This document shows positions 34,280-47,159 of a DNA stretch of 64,000 bases, piece by piece. The notes under the pieces are model-generated. The model saw only the letters and a program-made list of their open reading frames with translations, did no database searches and was not told where the DNA came from. Origin of the DNA: Dreissena polymorpha (taxonomy: Eukaryota > Mollusca > Bivalvia > Myida > Dreissenidae); assembly GCF_020536995.1 (NCBI RefSeq), contig NC_068356.1, positions 83,089,183-83,153,182 of the forward strand, given 5' to 3'. The translations under genes and the position numbers were made by a program. Every line of letters begins with the position of its first letter. Position 1 is the stretch's first letter.

Positions 34280-35085
34280 TTAGTGGCTAAGTTGGGCTAC
34301 TGCCTGCTTGAAGCTCTCAAGATCAGGCAGCATTGCGACGGGGTGGGGTAACCTGTTCCACAGTAGTGTGGTGTGGGGGAAGAAAGAGTACTTAAAGTAA
34401 TCGTAACTTGTATGGACTTGACGGAGACTGAGGGGATGCATGTGTCTGTTAAACCTGGTTGGGACTTCAAGATAAGATGGGAGGGATATGGCCACAAGTT
34501 GGTGGTAGAATTTGTAGTAAAGGACGAGTTTGGCATCTATGCGTCTGTTCTCGAGGGTGCGCCAGTTGAGTGTGTTTTGCAGTTGTGTGACACTGGTATA
34601 ATGGGAGTAGTCATTTTTGACCCATCTGACTGCTCGCCGCTGAATCTTTTCTATGTTGTGATTGTTGAACTGAGTGTGTGGTGACCATACGGGCGAGGCA
34701 TATTCAAGTTGGGGACGCACTAGTGTTTGATATGATAGTGATTTGACCTTTTCATGTTTTGTCTTGATGTTACTTTTGAGGAAACCTATTGTTTTGTTTG
34801 CATTTGTTGTGATCTTGGAGATATGTGTGTTCCAACTTAAATCATGGCAAATGTCGACACCAAGGTATTTTGCGTCCTTAACTGGGGATAGTATTTGACC
34901 ATGGAGCTTGTATTGGTATGCAATGGTCCTACAATTCCGTGTGACATGGAGAACCTGGCACTTGCCAGGGTTAAACTCCATGTCCCATAGCCCTTCCCAT
35001 TTCTCTAGTTTACGGAGATCCTCTTGTAATATTTGGCAGTCCGCCTCGGATGTGACTGTAAGATAGATGTCAGTGTCGTTGGCGA
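34280..35085 (-). pseudogene. LINE reverse transcriptase, C-terminal part
   Basis: Resumes with HLFANDTDIYLTVTSEADCQ. The normal FADD catalytic box reads FAND, with the first Asp replaced by Asn. It then follows the family through WDMEFNPGKCQVLHVTRN, KYLGVDICHDLSWNTHI, RPQLEYASPVWSPH, RRAVRWVKNDYSHYTSVTQL and LLWNRLPHPV to a stop at 34280. This copy cannot make active RT. Confidence 0.8.
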
Positions 35086-35965
35086 AGAGGTGTACTTGGG
35101 ATTTTACAAGGGAATGAGGATCCCTGGGGCACTCCAGAGGTAACCGGGACTTGGTCAGACTTAGTACCGTCTACTACGACTGATTGGGATCTGCCAATTA
35201 GGAAGGACTGGATCCAGAATACGGTCTGGTCAGAAGCACCATGTTCCTTGAGTTTATGAAGTAATTTGAGGTGATTGACTTTGTTGAAGGCTTTACTAAA
35301 ATCCAGTAGGCTAAGGTCAGTCTGTTTACCAGATGCAAGATTTTTCGCTATGTCATTCACTAACTCCACAAGCTGAGTCTCACAGGACCGCCTTTCGCGA
35401 AACCCGTGTTGCAGCTCGTAGAGTATGCCGTGTTTGGTAAAGTGTGTGGATAGGCTAGATGTGATAATGTGCTCAAGGAGTTTGCATAGGACACATGTAA
35501 GTGATATGGGCCTATAGTTTGCTGGGTCGCTAGTGTCACCTTTTTTAAATTGAGGAGAGATGTTTGCCTTCATCCAATCCGATGGGAGTTGACCAGAGTC
35601 TAAGGACTTTTGGAAAATCAATGACACTAGGTCAAGGATCTCATGCCGAAGTTCCTTGAGGACAATTGGTCTAATCATGTCTGGGCCAGCAGCCTTATCC
35701 ACTTTAAGGTTTTAAAGTAGTTTCAGGATACCTTTGGGGTCTATTTCTATCTTGGGCATGGTGGGATAGGGTGAATTTCCTAGGGTATTTCTGCATAGCT
35801 GGGATAGAGACAGGGGGGAGACTCCTGATAAGACAGATTGGAATTGATGGTTCAGAATATTAGCCTTACCAAGGCTTTCTGAGATAAGGTTTCCGCTTAT
35901 CTGACATTTGAGTGGAGAAACACCTTGAGTGTCTTGTTTGGCATTCTTTATGATGGAATACAGCT
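35070..35965 (-). pseudogene. LINE reverse transcriptase, N-terminal part
   Basis: It begins in the linker (KKLYSIIKNAKQDTQGVSPL) and has KAAGPDMIRPIVLKELRHEI, then QFKKGDTSDPANYRPISLTC, LQHGFRERRSCETQLVELVN, LLDFSKAFNKVNHLKLLHKL and SGVPQGSS. FSKAFNKVNH has Asn where the intact relative has Asp. The sequence then departs from the family right after PQGS, so the LGPLLFLLYINDL stretch is lost. A stop separates the first part from 35702. Confidence 0.8.
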
Positions 35966-36695
35966 TTTTATGTCCCCCACTATAGTAGTGGGGGACATAT
36001 TGTTTTTGCCCTGTCTGTTGGTCTGTCTGTTGGTCTGTCTGTTTGTGCCAACTTTAACATTTTGCAATATTTTTGCTATATTGAAGATAGCAACTTCATA
36101 TTTGGCATGCATGTGTATCTCATAAAGCTGCACATTTTGAGTGGTAAAAGGTCAAGGTCAAGGGCTTCCTTCAAGGTCAGAGGTCAAATATATATGGCCA
36201 AAATCGCTCATTTTATGAATACTTTTGCAATATTGAAGATAGCAACTTGATATTTGGCATGCATGTGTATCTCATGGAGCTGCACATTTTGAGTGGTGAA
36301 AGGTCAAGGTCAAGGTCATCCTTCAAGGTCAGAGGTCAAATATATGTGGCCCAAATCGCTTATTTTATAAATACTTTTGCAATATTGAAGATAGCAACTT
36401 GATATTTGGCATGCATGTGCATCTCATTGAGCTGCACATTTTGAGTGGTGAAAGGTCAAGGTCAAGGTCATTCTTCAAGGTCAGAGGTCAAATATATGTG
36501 GCCCAAATCGCTTTTTTTATGAATACTTTTGCAATATTGAATATAGCAACTTGATATTTGGCATGCATGTGTATCTCATGGAGCTGCACATTTTGAGTGG
36601 TGAAAGGTCAAGGTCATCCTTCACAAGGTCAAGGTCATCCTTCAAAGTCAAACGTCATATAGGGGGACATTGTGTTTCACAAACGCATCTTGTTA
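35966..36695 (-). mobile_element. Pearl-like element nested in the LINE
   Basis: The right end on the minus strand reads TAACAAGATGCGTTTGTGAA, and the left end is a perfect GTCCCCCACTA/TAGTGGGGGAC hairpin. The core is about four units of 153 bases with tttggcatgcatgtgtatct and aggtcaaggtcaaggtca. LINE coding sequence resumes on either side. Confidence 0.8.
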
Positions 36696-37090
36696 GTGTT
36701 GAATTTGTTGGAGTGAGTGTCTGCATGTTGTATATCTAGGATGTGTTCAATGTATAGTTCATATGACCTTTTTATTTTTGATTGAAAGAGGTGTTTGATG
36801 GTTCTGAATTTCCTAGTGTGGTGTTTTGATCTTTGTGTTTTTTGACCTTTTGGTATAGGGAGTCCCTTTTTCTGATAAATCTTTTTATGTCTTGGGTAAC
36901 CCAGGGGAGAAGTCTTTTGGAGCCTACTTTTTGATGGGGACAAATTTTGAGATACCTTCATTGATAAGGGCCTTAAATTGGTTCCAGAGTTCATCCACTG
37001 ATGAGGTCTCTGCGTTTTGGAGTATGTTGACTTTAGAGGTATTGATGAAGGATTTGAGGATTTTAACTACCAATTGTTATGTAAAAAATA

Positions 37091-37373
37091 GTTTGACTTT
37101 AAACTGTTCCTTTTAATAATTTCCTATTGAAAATATGAGAAGAAATAAAAAACGAATCAAGATTGTGATATTTTTATTTGTAAAAATAGAAAAAAAAATC
37201 AGCATCAAAACAAAAACTAAATTGTATTTAACTTAATGACAACTTTAATCAATTGCTTATAACAAAAAATTTACAACGATACACACATCCATTTTCTGTT
37301 CTTCCATCCCTTTGTCGAAATCCATTTTCTGTTGTTCCATTCCTATAATCAAATGTATTTTAAACCACACTTA
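37091..37373. other. AT-rich spacer
   Basis: Contains a short direct repeat, ccattttctgtt, at about 37290 and 37322. No gene. Confidence 0.4.
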
Positions 37374-37652
37374 TTTTTAGCGAGGCTGTTTTCGAAGAAA
37401 ACCCGAGGTATTGTCATAGCCTGCTTGTCGTCCGCCGGCGTCGTGCTAAAACCTTACATTGGCTCTAAAATCAAAGTGCTTCCACCTACAACTTTGAAAC
37501 TACATATGAAGATGCACCTTGATGAGTTCTACACGCCACACCCATTTTGGGTCACTAGGTCAAAGGTCAAGGTATCTGTGACCTCTAAAAAAAATAAAAA
37601 ATTCTGACAAGCTTTCGCAGCCGAGCGTGGCAACGTTATGCGGTGCTCTTGT
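37374..37652 (-). mobile_element. Short pearl-like element
   Basis: The minus strand starts AACAAGAGCACCGCATAACG and ends cctcgctaaaa. A GTTTTCGAAGAAAAC hairpin lies near the left end. The core has a single ggtcactaggtcaaaggtca block. Confidence 0.7.
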
Positions 37653-38940
37653 TTTAGCGTTTGTATCAAATGCTATAGTAAGCACTCTGGCCCAAAACCT
37701 GATTTACAAAATGGTAATGCTGTCGTAGCGAATTATTTTATTCCTATCGAAGTTAACAATTATGAATGACAAACACACAATCCGAAATACGTTTATGATT
37801 CGTTCAATGCTTTAAAAATATGAAAAAAAATACTGTTAAAACCACCACGTCAAAATTGTTGTCCCTAAAATCCTGAGAAAAACTAGATACTAAGATAGTT
37901 TTGTCTGAGAAATTACGTCACACTAGATACGTCATAAATTGCGTAATCAAGTAAATGAAAATGATAAATACGGAAAGCTAGTTCGGTAATATATTTTAAA
38001 GAATAAGAAAAAAGGATGATATATAACGATAACATTCCTGATGAGTCCCAATGAATTTCAAAGGTCAAATATTAGAACATGTAAATCGGCGCGTAGGAAT
38101 ACATGCTTACGGTTAGATAGAGTCGGTGAGGTACTGCCGGAGATCAACTAGTTTATCCGACCCTGCTTTATTAGGTCAATGTTTGCAACAGAGGCAGGAT
38201 AAATTAAACAAATCGTTCTTTGTCTGTTGAGTTGCACTTGGATTATGAGGGCTACTTTAACATGCTGAATAAGCATCTTTATACATAGTTTTTCATAAGA
38301 TGTACATACCTCTAAAGATACACTATGTTAACTGTTCTCATGATAACACTTTCATTTGAATGCATCAACAACTTAAGCCAATACATATAAGCACTTTCAG
38401 TCCAATCTCAATTAGAATTTTGATTTTAAACTTTTATTGGAAAACTGGTTTTTACAAATACTAATAAGAGGAAATGTGTCATTTCATTGGGTCATCTTTA
38501 AAAGAATCAGTTCAATGTCAATAGGACTTATGATTTTAAACATTTTTTGGGAGTTTTTCTTGAAGTTACTATTCAGACTTTTACTTCCTTTCATTAAGTC
38601 ATATTGGAAAGATTTATTATATTAATAAACACATCAGCCCATTGGTTTATGCATTTAATAAGATTTACAAGATAAGAATTGATGCAAAGCATCAAAGGGC
38701 ATCGAGAATTTCAGTGTAAAAGGCACTCAAAGAAGTAACACGGAACAATTTTTTTCTACTGTAAATATAAATATATTGTCCGATTATTTTAATCAAAATA
38801 GAAAAAGATACTGGTATAACCATTATCTATGATTGTGTGTTATAACTCCCAAATAACCATTATATATGATGTTGTGTTATAACCCCCAAACCATTATCTA
38901 TGATTTTGTGTTGTAACCCCCAAATATTCCATAGTTCATT
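37653..38940. other. Gene-free spacer with a 3-copy repeat
   Basis: Mostly unremarkable AT-rich sequence. 38818-38935 holds three copies of a roughly 40-base unit (ccattatctatgattgtgtg, then ttataactcccaaat). Confidence 0.5.
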
Positions 38941-39714
38941 TTATTATGCCCCCCTTCAAAGAAGAGGGGGTATATTACTTTGCTCGTGTCGGTCAGTCGG
39001 TCTGTCGGTCGGTCCGTCCACCAGGTGGTTGTCAGACGATAACTCAAGAACGCTTGGGCCTAGGATCATGAAACTTCATAGGTACATTGATCATGACTCG
39101 TAGATGACCCCTATTGATTTTGAGGTCACTAGGTCAAAGGGTAAGGTCACAGTGACCAGAAATAGTAAATTGGTTTTTGAATGATAACTCAAGAACGCAT
39201 ATGCCTAGGATCATGAAACTTCATGGGTAGATTGATCATGACTTGCAGATGACCCCTATTGATTTTGAGGTCACTAGGTCAAAGGTCAAGGTCACGGTGA
39301 CCCGAAATAGTAAAATGGTTTCCAGATGATAACTCAAGAACGCATACGCCTAGGATCATGAAACTTCATGGGTAGATTGATCATGACTCGCAGATGACCC
39401 CTATTGATTTTGAGGTCACTAGGTGAAAGGTCAAGGTCACGAAATAGTAAAATGGTTTCCGGATGATAACTCAAGAACGCTTTTGCCTAGTTATTACAGA
39501 TTTGCCTCCCATTAATTCATTCAAAATCTCATTTTACAGCAGAGATTCCAAATCTGACCTGTAAATGAGCCCCATATTTACTGCCAGTGCTAGGTTACCT
39601 TTTCCCATTTGATCATTCTTAAGTATTGGTATTGTAATGCTGCTACTGCTGCTGCTACTGCTACTGCTACTACTACTACTACTACTGCAACTACTACTAC
39701 TACTACTACTACTT

Positions 39715-39760
<46 letters not shown>

Positions 39761-39780
39761 TACTACTACTGCTACTACTT

Positions 39781-39811
<31 letters not shown>

Positions 39812-39833
39812 TACCACTACCTACTACCTACTA

Positions 39834-39874
<41 letters not shown>

Positions 39875-39997
39875 ACTACTACTACTACTACAACTACTAC
39901 TACTACACCACCACCACTACCACCACTTATTCTACCATGTCTACTATTAGTACTTCTACTACTACTGCCACTACTACTACTACTTTTACTACTACTG

Positions 39998-40034
<37 letters not shown>

Positions 40035-40045
40035 AACTACTACTT

Positions 40046-40091
<46 letters not shown>

Positions 40092-40096
40092 TACTA

Positions 40097-40156
<60 letters not shown>

Positions 40157-40316
40157 TTACTACTACTACTACTACTACTACTTCTACTACTACTACACCA
40201 CCACCACCACCACCACCACCGTTCACACTGCCAAAAAACGTATTCACACAACGGCTGCTACTACAACTTATAGCCCATATAGGGGGGCATGCATGTTTTA
40301 CAAACAGCCCTTGTTA
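38941..40316 (-). mobile_element. Pearl-like element containing a long CTA microsatellite
   Basis: The left end reads ttatgccccccttc followed by gaagagggggtat (hairpin). The right end on the minus strand reads TTAACAAGGGCTGTTTGTAA. Three to four units of about 145 bases (39030-39490) contain gataactcaagaacgc and gaggtcactaggtcaaaggt. The microsatellite (39636-40200) and 39490-39630 are interior additions. Confidence 0.7.
39636..40217. repeat. CTA/ACT trinucleotide microsatellite
   Basis: About 560 bases of nearly uninterrupted (CTA)n with CTG, TTC and CCA variants, then a short CCA run. The long Thr, Leu, Ser or Val frames across it are artefacts of the repeat. Confidence 0.95.
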
Positions 40317-41852
40317 ACATTGGTTTCCTTTTTTTACCGGCATCCGTGTGTAATTTTCATTAATGGAACAGATATTTTCATTAATGGATCAGAACTGTGT
40401 AGATTTTAAAAAATCTGCTTCATCTCACAAAATGCGCATTGATAGTGTCATCTAAAAAAGTCCATACCAAAGGGTCCATACCACCTGTACGTGTCGCTCT
40501 TCGCGCTCTATATGTGGTTATTAAAATAAAATCTGAGGAGTGCTTGACTCTAGGGAAACGGGTTGCTGGAACACAGCTCCTCCTTGATAATCGGCTGCTT
40601 CCTTTATCCCAACTCATTGTTACAATCAATAATACGTGTCGCGCTTCTCGCTCTATATGTGGTAGGGATAGTACTTAGGGCCTATGATAGACAATCATAA
40701 ACAACAACAAAAATACATGCAAAATAGATGTGTTGTTTGCATTTATTTGTTAATATAAAAACTGGTGTATTTTTTTTATAAGATATTTAAGAGATGTAAG
40801 AAATTTTAATTAACGTTGTTACCACGCGGCATCCATTAATTTTAACAAAAATGTGCAATGCTGTTTTTAGGTCGCATTAAAACGCAGTATTTTTAAATTC
40901 TATTTAAAATAATATAAATAAATAAATATATATAAATAAAATAATATATTAAAAAATGCTCCCGGCCTGGGAATCGAACCCACCAACTCCCAATCACTAG
41001 GCGGACACCTCATTCACTACACCACGGCGACTGTTGAAAGTTTCAGACAAAAATGTTGACTATTGATTTAAAGTTTCACCGGTTCGCGTATTTGACCAGT
41101 CCCTGTGATCTTTTATTAGTGCCCAGTCCCTGTGTTTCGCTATTAATTAAAAGAATTAACTTTGCATTATTGGCAATAAATGTTGTTATAAATATAATAG
41201 GCACAAATGCAGTTCTTATTTACACTAATTTACACAAAAAATCACCACTGTGCAAGATATTCTTAAAACAAAAATATATACATTGATCCGTACAATAACT
41301 GCTCCTCCCATAAGCGAAAAAAAAAGAATTACATACTAGTCACCGCTCTCCGGAGCGACGCCAATAAACAGAAAGAGATTATTGCCACCAGTAAGTAAAC
41401 CTGATAGATGATGCTTAAGTTTAAATCTGGGTTCAATACATGTTTAAGGTGAATTTTAGCAAATGTAAGACTATTAAGTTGATGTTCTTATAAAAAATAA
41501 TGAAAATTTACACAAATATAAACCATCTGGTTTCCACCATATAAATGGTCCTTGTCCAATGCAAATTTACCAAAATAGCATAGTATAACAAAATGTGTGT
41601 CAAACTTCTAATTAATAAGACTACCATTTCTGATGTAAATTTCAAAATTGCCAATAAAGTAAGCTTTTTGACATCAACTCTATTTATCACAGGAAGCATG
41701 GAGTTGCTAATTTCATCATCACTAGATGACAAAAGGTACTACAGAGCAAGGCTTAACTTATTCTTAGGAGTCCATACAATAGCATGCCCAAACTATGTCA
41801 GTGAAATTGATTGCATAACTTTAAGATAATATTGTGATTTAAATGATACAGA
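40317..41852. other. Spacer upstream of FAIM
   Basis: Contains two 30-base direct repeats (40489-40518 and 40634-40663, two mismatches) starting ACGTGTCGC, and a tRNA-like pseudogene (40959-41032). Sequence just before the FAIM ATG (aaatgatacag) could be a splice acceptor for a 5' UTR exon. Confidence 0.45.
40959..41032 (-). tRNA. tRNA-like pseudogene or SINE head
   Basis: The minus strand reads AGTCGCCGTGGTGTAGTGAA, with a box-A-like start, an anticodon-region GTCCGCCTAGTG, and box B GGTTCGATTCC. The acceptor-stem ends do not pair convincingly and no 3' SINE body is evident, so this is a degenerate copy rather than a working tRNA gene. Confidence 0.45.
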
Positions 41853-43644
41853 ATGTCCTCTGACCTGGTAGCTACTTGGACCGTGTCTTTGCCAGATGGG
41901 AAGCACAAGGTGGAGTTTGAGCATGGAACCACATCTGGGAAAAGAGTCATCACAGTTGATGGAAGGGTAGGGACAGTTAAACTAGTGATTGTTTGATATG
42001 TGTAACTAGTTTGTTGACATTATACATTTTAATATTGGATACATGCAAATGATTACATGCAAATGGTAATGTGTAGCATGCAAACAATCACGTCACTTGA
42101 AATAATATCAAGGTAAAAAAAAGGTCATTAAAGGAAAGTACATGTTTGTGTTTGACCCATTACTTTATTATGCATTACCGGTATTTAATTTAAGACTTAA
42201 TAAACACAAATGATTATTATATCAACACAATGTGCCACATGCAGAACCATGTTGCTTACTTAGAGGTCAATGTCAAACTTAACACTTGAAGTTTGGGCAT
42301 GGTTCATACATAGTTATAATGATAGTACATGTAGATGTTCCTGTGACTGTCAGGCCTTTTAATATTATGCATTTTGGAATTCTTACTTGGCAAAATTATC
42401 ATCATACCTAGATGACATCACATGTCACATGTATCAACTATGGCACTCACTCAAAGATCAATGTCACATGTGTTAATTGTAGGAAATACATCGGGAAGAA
42501 TGGATGTTCAAGCTAGTTGGCAAAGAACACTTCAAAGTAGGCAATGCAAAATGCACAATCTCTATTGATGCCTGCTCTGGGTTTGCCTACGAGTACACCT
42601 TAGAAGTGAATGGGAAACCACTGGAAAAGTTTCGAGAGAACCAGAACAAGATACAGAAATGTTGGTGCTTCACTCTGGGCTCACAAAGTAGCACCCCATT
42701 CCGAGTTGTTCTTGGTATGTGTATCACACAGTCCAGTAGTTTGTCTTGTGATACTTCGTGCTGACATCATTAAATTATCTTGAGTGCATTACAAAATTCC
42801 ATTTCAAACAAGAGCTTTAAAAATGAAATTTCTTTATTTAGAGATTATGTTCGTTTTAAAATGCCTTTTACACTATGTGTTAACTCTCAAATATTTATTT
42901 ATTTACTTGCATTTACTGAGTGAACAAAACAACACAAAAATGACATACCATCTACTAATGTTGTGACAAATTCATTTAAAATCTTTAGAACCTTATTTAA
43001 AGGGATACTGTATTAACAGGCTTTTAATGCAAACCTCCCAATAAAAATGATTACCGGCATTTTTTTATTATACAGAAAAAGACACACTAAATGTATGGGT
43101 GAATGGCAAGGTAGTAGAGACTACAGTAAGTATTGCTAGGTGTGATTCTTAGTTTTAAATAATAGGTTGTGATAGCAACATATATTACAATCATGTTGCA
43201 TCAGGAGTCAATACAATTCTGAGAAACTAAAAAAGTACTTCATCTAGGTTGTTGAAACTAGGTATGTGGACAGAAATCCAAGTTTTGAATATTCCCATCT
43301 ATTTCTTCTTTTTTTCAGACTAAAATTTTAGTTTTTATGGTTAAAGAAATCATTTAAAACTTAAATCTAAATGAAACCTGATAGACACCCTGTTCTTACT
43401 CTGACGACATTTACTCGATATGAGACTGATAGTTTTGTCTGTGACAAACCTCTTGTCCCTTTACCTTTCAAGTTAATTAATGTTTCAGGGTGAGTTCACA
43501 GATAACGGTACAGAGACCCATTTTGCACTTGGAGAGACCCTGCACTCAGCGTACATAGAGGCAAACAGCAGTGGAAAACGCCGGGAGGGCATTGTGCACA
43601 GACTTTTCATTGACGACCAGGAAATACCACCTGCAAAGGATTAA
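41853..43644 (+). CDS. FAIM: Fas apoptotic inhibitory molecule (FAIM), four coding exons
   Basis: Exons 41853-41966, 42483-42714, 43076-43125 and 43489-43644 join in frame into 183 codons, close to the roughly 179 of vertebrate FAIM. Every junction has GT...AG ends (gtaggg, gtatgt, gtaagt donors; ttgtag, atacag, ttcag acceptors). The product reads LVATWTVSLPDGKHKVEFEH, FKLVGKEHFKVGNAKCTISI, AYEYTLEVNGKPLEKF, then NVWVNGKVVETT and GTETHFALGETLHSAYIEAN, matching FAIM across its full length, including the TSGKR motif in exon 1. FAIM is a cytosolic beta-sandwich protein that protects against death-receptor killing and, from work on the vertebrate protein, against stress-induced protein aggregation. 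No disruption is seen. A 5' UTR exon may lie upstream. Confidence 0.95.
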
Positions 43645-44034
43645 TTTGAATGTGCACTTGGTCTTGAAACATGAATTGACAATGCATTTGATACATGTTG
43701 GCAATCAGGGTTTTAGCTGAAAATCATTGTTATGCTCCTTAATAGTGGGTAGCATAAAATACCTGCTTGTCCATCTGTTCCAATTCTAATTTTGATTAAA
43801 TTGTGTTTGCAGGGATGTGAAACAAATTTTATTGAAAAAATCTGTCCTCCACAATGTGCAGTCCATCCATAGTTTCTTTCTGCCTGGTGTTTCGTTCCTC
43901 ACAAGATCTCCGACACAAGTGATCTGAATTGTTTGAAACTTTAAATGCTGCAAACCTGTAAGTATGACTTGACATAATGTCTGGTCATTGTGCACCAATG
44001 ATTTTTTTTCTGAGGATTATTGATCTTTAATAAT

Positions 44035-44040
44035 AATAAA
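44035..44040 (+). terminator. FAIM polyadenylation signal candidate
   Basis: AATAAA about 390 bases after the FAIM stop. Further AATAAA copies occur near 44403 and 44900, so alternative 3' ends are possible. Confidence 0.45.
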
Positions 44041-47000
44041 GACATGTTAATTGCTGGGCAAGATATCAGAACTTTATTATTACCTTTAAATCACATTCTG
44101 GTATGTGGATATTTCCTAGAACGTTTCCCTCATTTTCTAGTTCCCAAACTTTCGCAAAGTGCATTATTTGAGAGCATCCCTCAATTGCACTGATACTCTG
44201 GCTGTATTGGTAAAACATAAAGTCAAAAATCATTTCAGACTTTCAATGTGTATAATTATTGCATAATAATAGAACTTTCAGTGATATACCGTACTCTGTA
44301 TTAAATATCTTCTGTTTTTATTCTTTCAAAAAGATACATAAAAGTAATTAGAAATTTGTTATTGTTAAGATCTTAAAACATGTTGTAATGTTGGAATTTA
44401 GGAAATAAAAAATCACTTGCCTATTTTTACTCTCTGAAATATGCTTAGTGGGCTTGAATGCAATCAAGATGTTGTAGCTTAAAAAAATAAATACCTCTGT
44501 TTGGCTGTATGGATCATTCAATTTGGATTTTTTTCAATATAATATCTAAAGAATATATACAATTTTGACACATTGTACATGTTGTTACATAATGTTATAA
44601 TTATATTGGTAAAGCATAAAAGTTATACTAATGCTGTAAAATAACTACTTAACATGTACATTAATTATGTCGTATATTATAATTTTATATTGATTTGCTT
44701 TAATTTAATTGTACATTTATTAATGTAAATCCTTTTTCATTGTGTGTTTAAGTTGCACTTGTTTAGTAGACACCTTTTCAAAATATTTATCGTACTCATT
44801 CGATCTTGACGAGAAAGGGGACTTGGCAGGTACTGGTCCTTTATTCGGTTATTGTTTTGTTGTTGTATTCAGTGTATATATATTATTTTTTCTTGTAAAA
44901 TAAAATCATTGATTCAGCATGAAACAATTTTATCTCTAATGAAAAGGCTTGATAGATAGAACAGTTTTACACTAAACACGCGACATCAATACAGTTTGTG
45001 CGTGCACCTTTTATACCAGAGGATTGCCAGGGCTAGAGCGTTTGTACTTAAAGGCTATGTTCTCATATTTAGTAATTACTTCCATATTCCTGTCTGTGTA
45101 CTAGTATATTTAAGTTCATAAAAGTATCGTTTTTCCCTATCCTGATATTTGTTTTGGCCAAACCATTTTAAATTGTTTTCGAAATTGAACATTTAACATG
45201 TAAAAGTATAAAGTTTTAAACAAGCCGTCGTTCCAGCAGTGGAAGTGTGGCCTCACTTTAATGCATCGCATTCCAACCCGCAAGGTATCGGGGTCAGTTC
45301 GCGGCCAGTAAAACAATCGTATATAGACGCTATCGCGTGAACTAGGCGAACTGGAATTTTCATTAGACCAGAAATATGTTGAAGATATTCAGCGATATAA
45401 TTATGGTATGTCAATAATAGATTCTTAATGTGTTTTCAACAATACCATGATAAATATTATTTTTGGTTAATTTAACAAGAATTATTTCACCATATTGACT
45501 AATGTATTAAGCATGAGCGCGATGATTCTCGATTCTGTTAATAATCGAATCAAATAGCAATGCCCGACAAACCACTAAAACAGGTTTGTTTGAAGAACGC
45601 GCGTATAAATATTGAAAATATGTACGGATACTTTGTGTGTGGCCGGTTGACTCATATGATTTAATTTCACTTCCATTTTTCTTTTAGTTTTCTGTTTTGT
45701 ATCTATAGGTTTATGGCCAGCAATATGTATTAATGTAAAATAAGCCGCAAAAACTCTGCGTAACATCCCGTACTGCGTGTGATGCAGCTAAGAACTGCAC
45801 GGAAAAATACATTCGCTATCTTTGATCTAATTCATTGAGCTCTTAACCTTTCACCAACTCCTACCACAATCAACGCCGTATATCTTTAAAAAAAAAGATA
45901 TTTCTTGTTTAATTTGCTAACAGCCGCTTGCTCTCACAGGAGGGCAAACCAAATAAGTTTATCATACACATTAGTTGTAGCTGATAAAGTCCATATGAAA
46001 CCCGTATGGGCTTGTTTAGTTTAAACAGTATCTATTATAACGAACATTTTAAGCATTACACGTACCTACATTCATACAATAATGGATAAGAAAACAAGTT
46101 ACTGAAAACTTATATGAATTCTTTTTCATACATGTTCTTAGAGCGTTTTAGAATTTCGCACATATAACCAGTTAAGGCATTTGATAACTCGTTTTAACAT
46201 TGGAGTGTGAGCGAAGTGAAGAATTTAGATATATGAAAGATAGAACATGAAGAGAGTTTAGACTGAGTGGGAAGACGAGGAACGGTAACGGAAGGACACC
46301 GGCATCAAAATATGGTTGGCTGTTACCAGTTTATTTATATGAGAAGCGTTTTAACAACATGATATATCGTTGGACCATAATAATTTTTGTTTTGTTTTGC
46401 TCAGGGTTAAGGTATTCGCATCCAAGGAGTACGTTGTTTGGGCTTGTTTGCTGAGACAGTTTGTTTAACATAAATAAACACATGCTCAAGACATCGGGTG
46501 CTGAAGCTGTACTTGTAGTATGAGCACCGTGTCGGAACTGTACGGGGACGCATAGTTTGGATTTATTTATTATATTCTACGCCACAAAGACGAACTAAAC
46601 TGGGAGTATTTCCGTGCACTTGTAAATAAGAATGCTGTTTATTCTATCACACGGCTGATTCTTTAACGAGGGGTGGCAGTTTGCGTGCTTCTGTGACCCG
46701 CAGAGCTGTGACATCAGGAGTGTACTGACTGATAAAATACTAGATAACAAATTATACTATATTTAACAGTATCAAACAACTGAATACATGCAACTTATAA
46801 CAGATGTACATGTGCACGCTGGAAATAAAAAGCAAAACCACTTGGCCTTCAATGCATCATCCTATCAAATAAAACAATAACATTTTTCTTTTAGTAGTAC
46901 AATAAATGTGTAACTACCGGTATACCTATTGTATGCGTAATTAAGTGAAATTTGAATAATGTCAATATTTAAGTAATATTTAATTTATTATGAATAAATT

Positions 47001-47159
47001 AATATTTATATTAATATGAAATGAACCCTCAATAATCCCATTCGTTCAAATAATTGCCAATTACTATATTTGTAAATATATTATATGTACTGGTTAAATG
47101 ACTCAACTTGTAAATGAAAACGAGATGAGAGAAAAATAAACACAATATAACAAAGCAAA
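44041..47159. other. Gene-free spacer
   Basis: AT-rich, with FAIM 3' flank at its left. I find no coding exon, RNA gene or clear repeat. Confidence 0.45.

Larger units (their letters stand above)
34280..37090 (-). mobile_element. Broken jockey/I-like LINE with a nested element
   Basis: Minus-strand pieces run 37090-36697 (linker: LLPWVTQDIKRFIRKRDSLY), then after a nested insertion 35965-34280 (linker end, RT, C-terminal part). The order and wording match the LINE at 58511-60790, so both are one family; this copy is older and broken. Confidence 0.8.

Noticed and set aside
34373-34684. A 103-codon plus-strand frame
   Set aside because: It is the antisense shadow of LINE reverse-transcriptase sequence.
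39590-40317. Long open frames encoding poly-Thr, poly-Leu, poly-Ser or poly-Val
   Set aside because: They are read-throughs of the CTA microsatellite in every frame and have no non-repeat domain.
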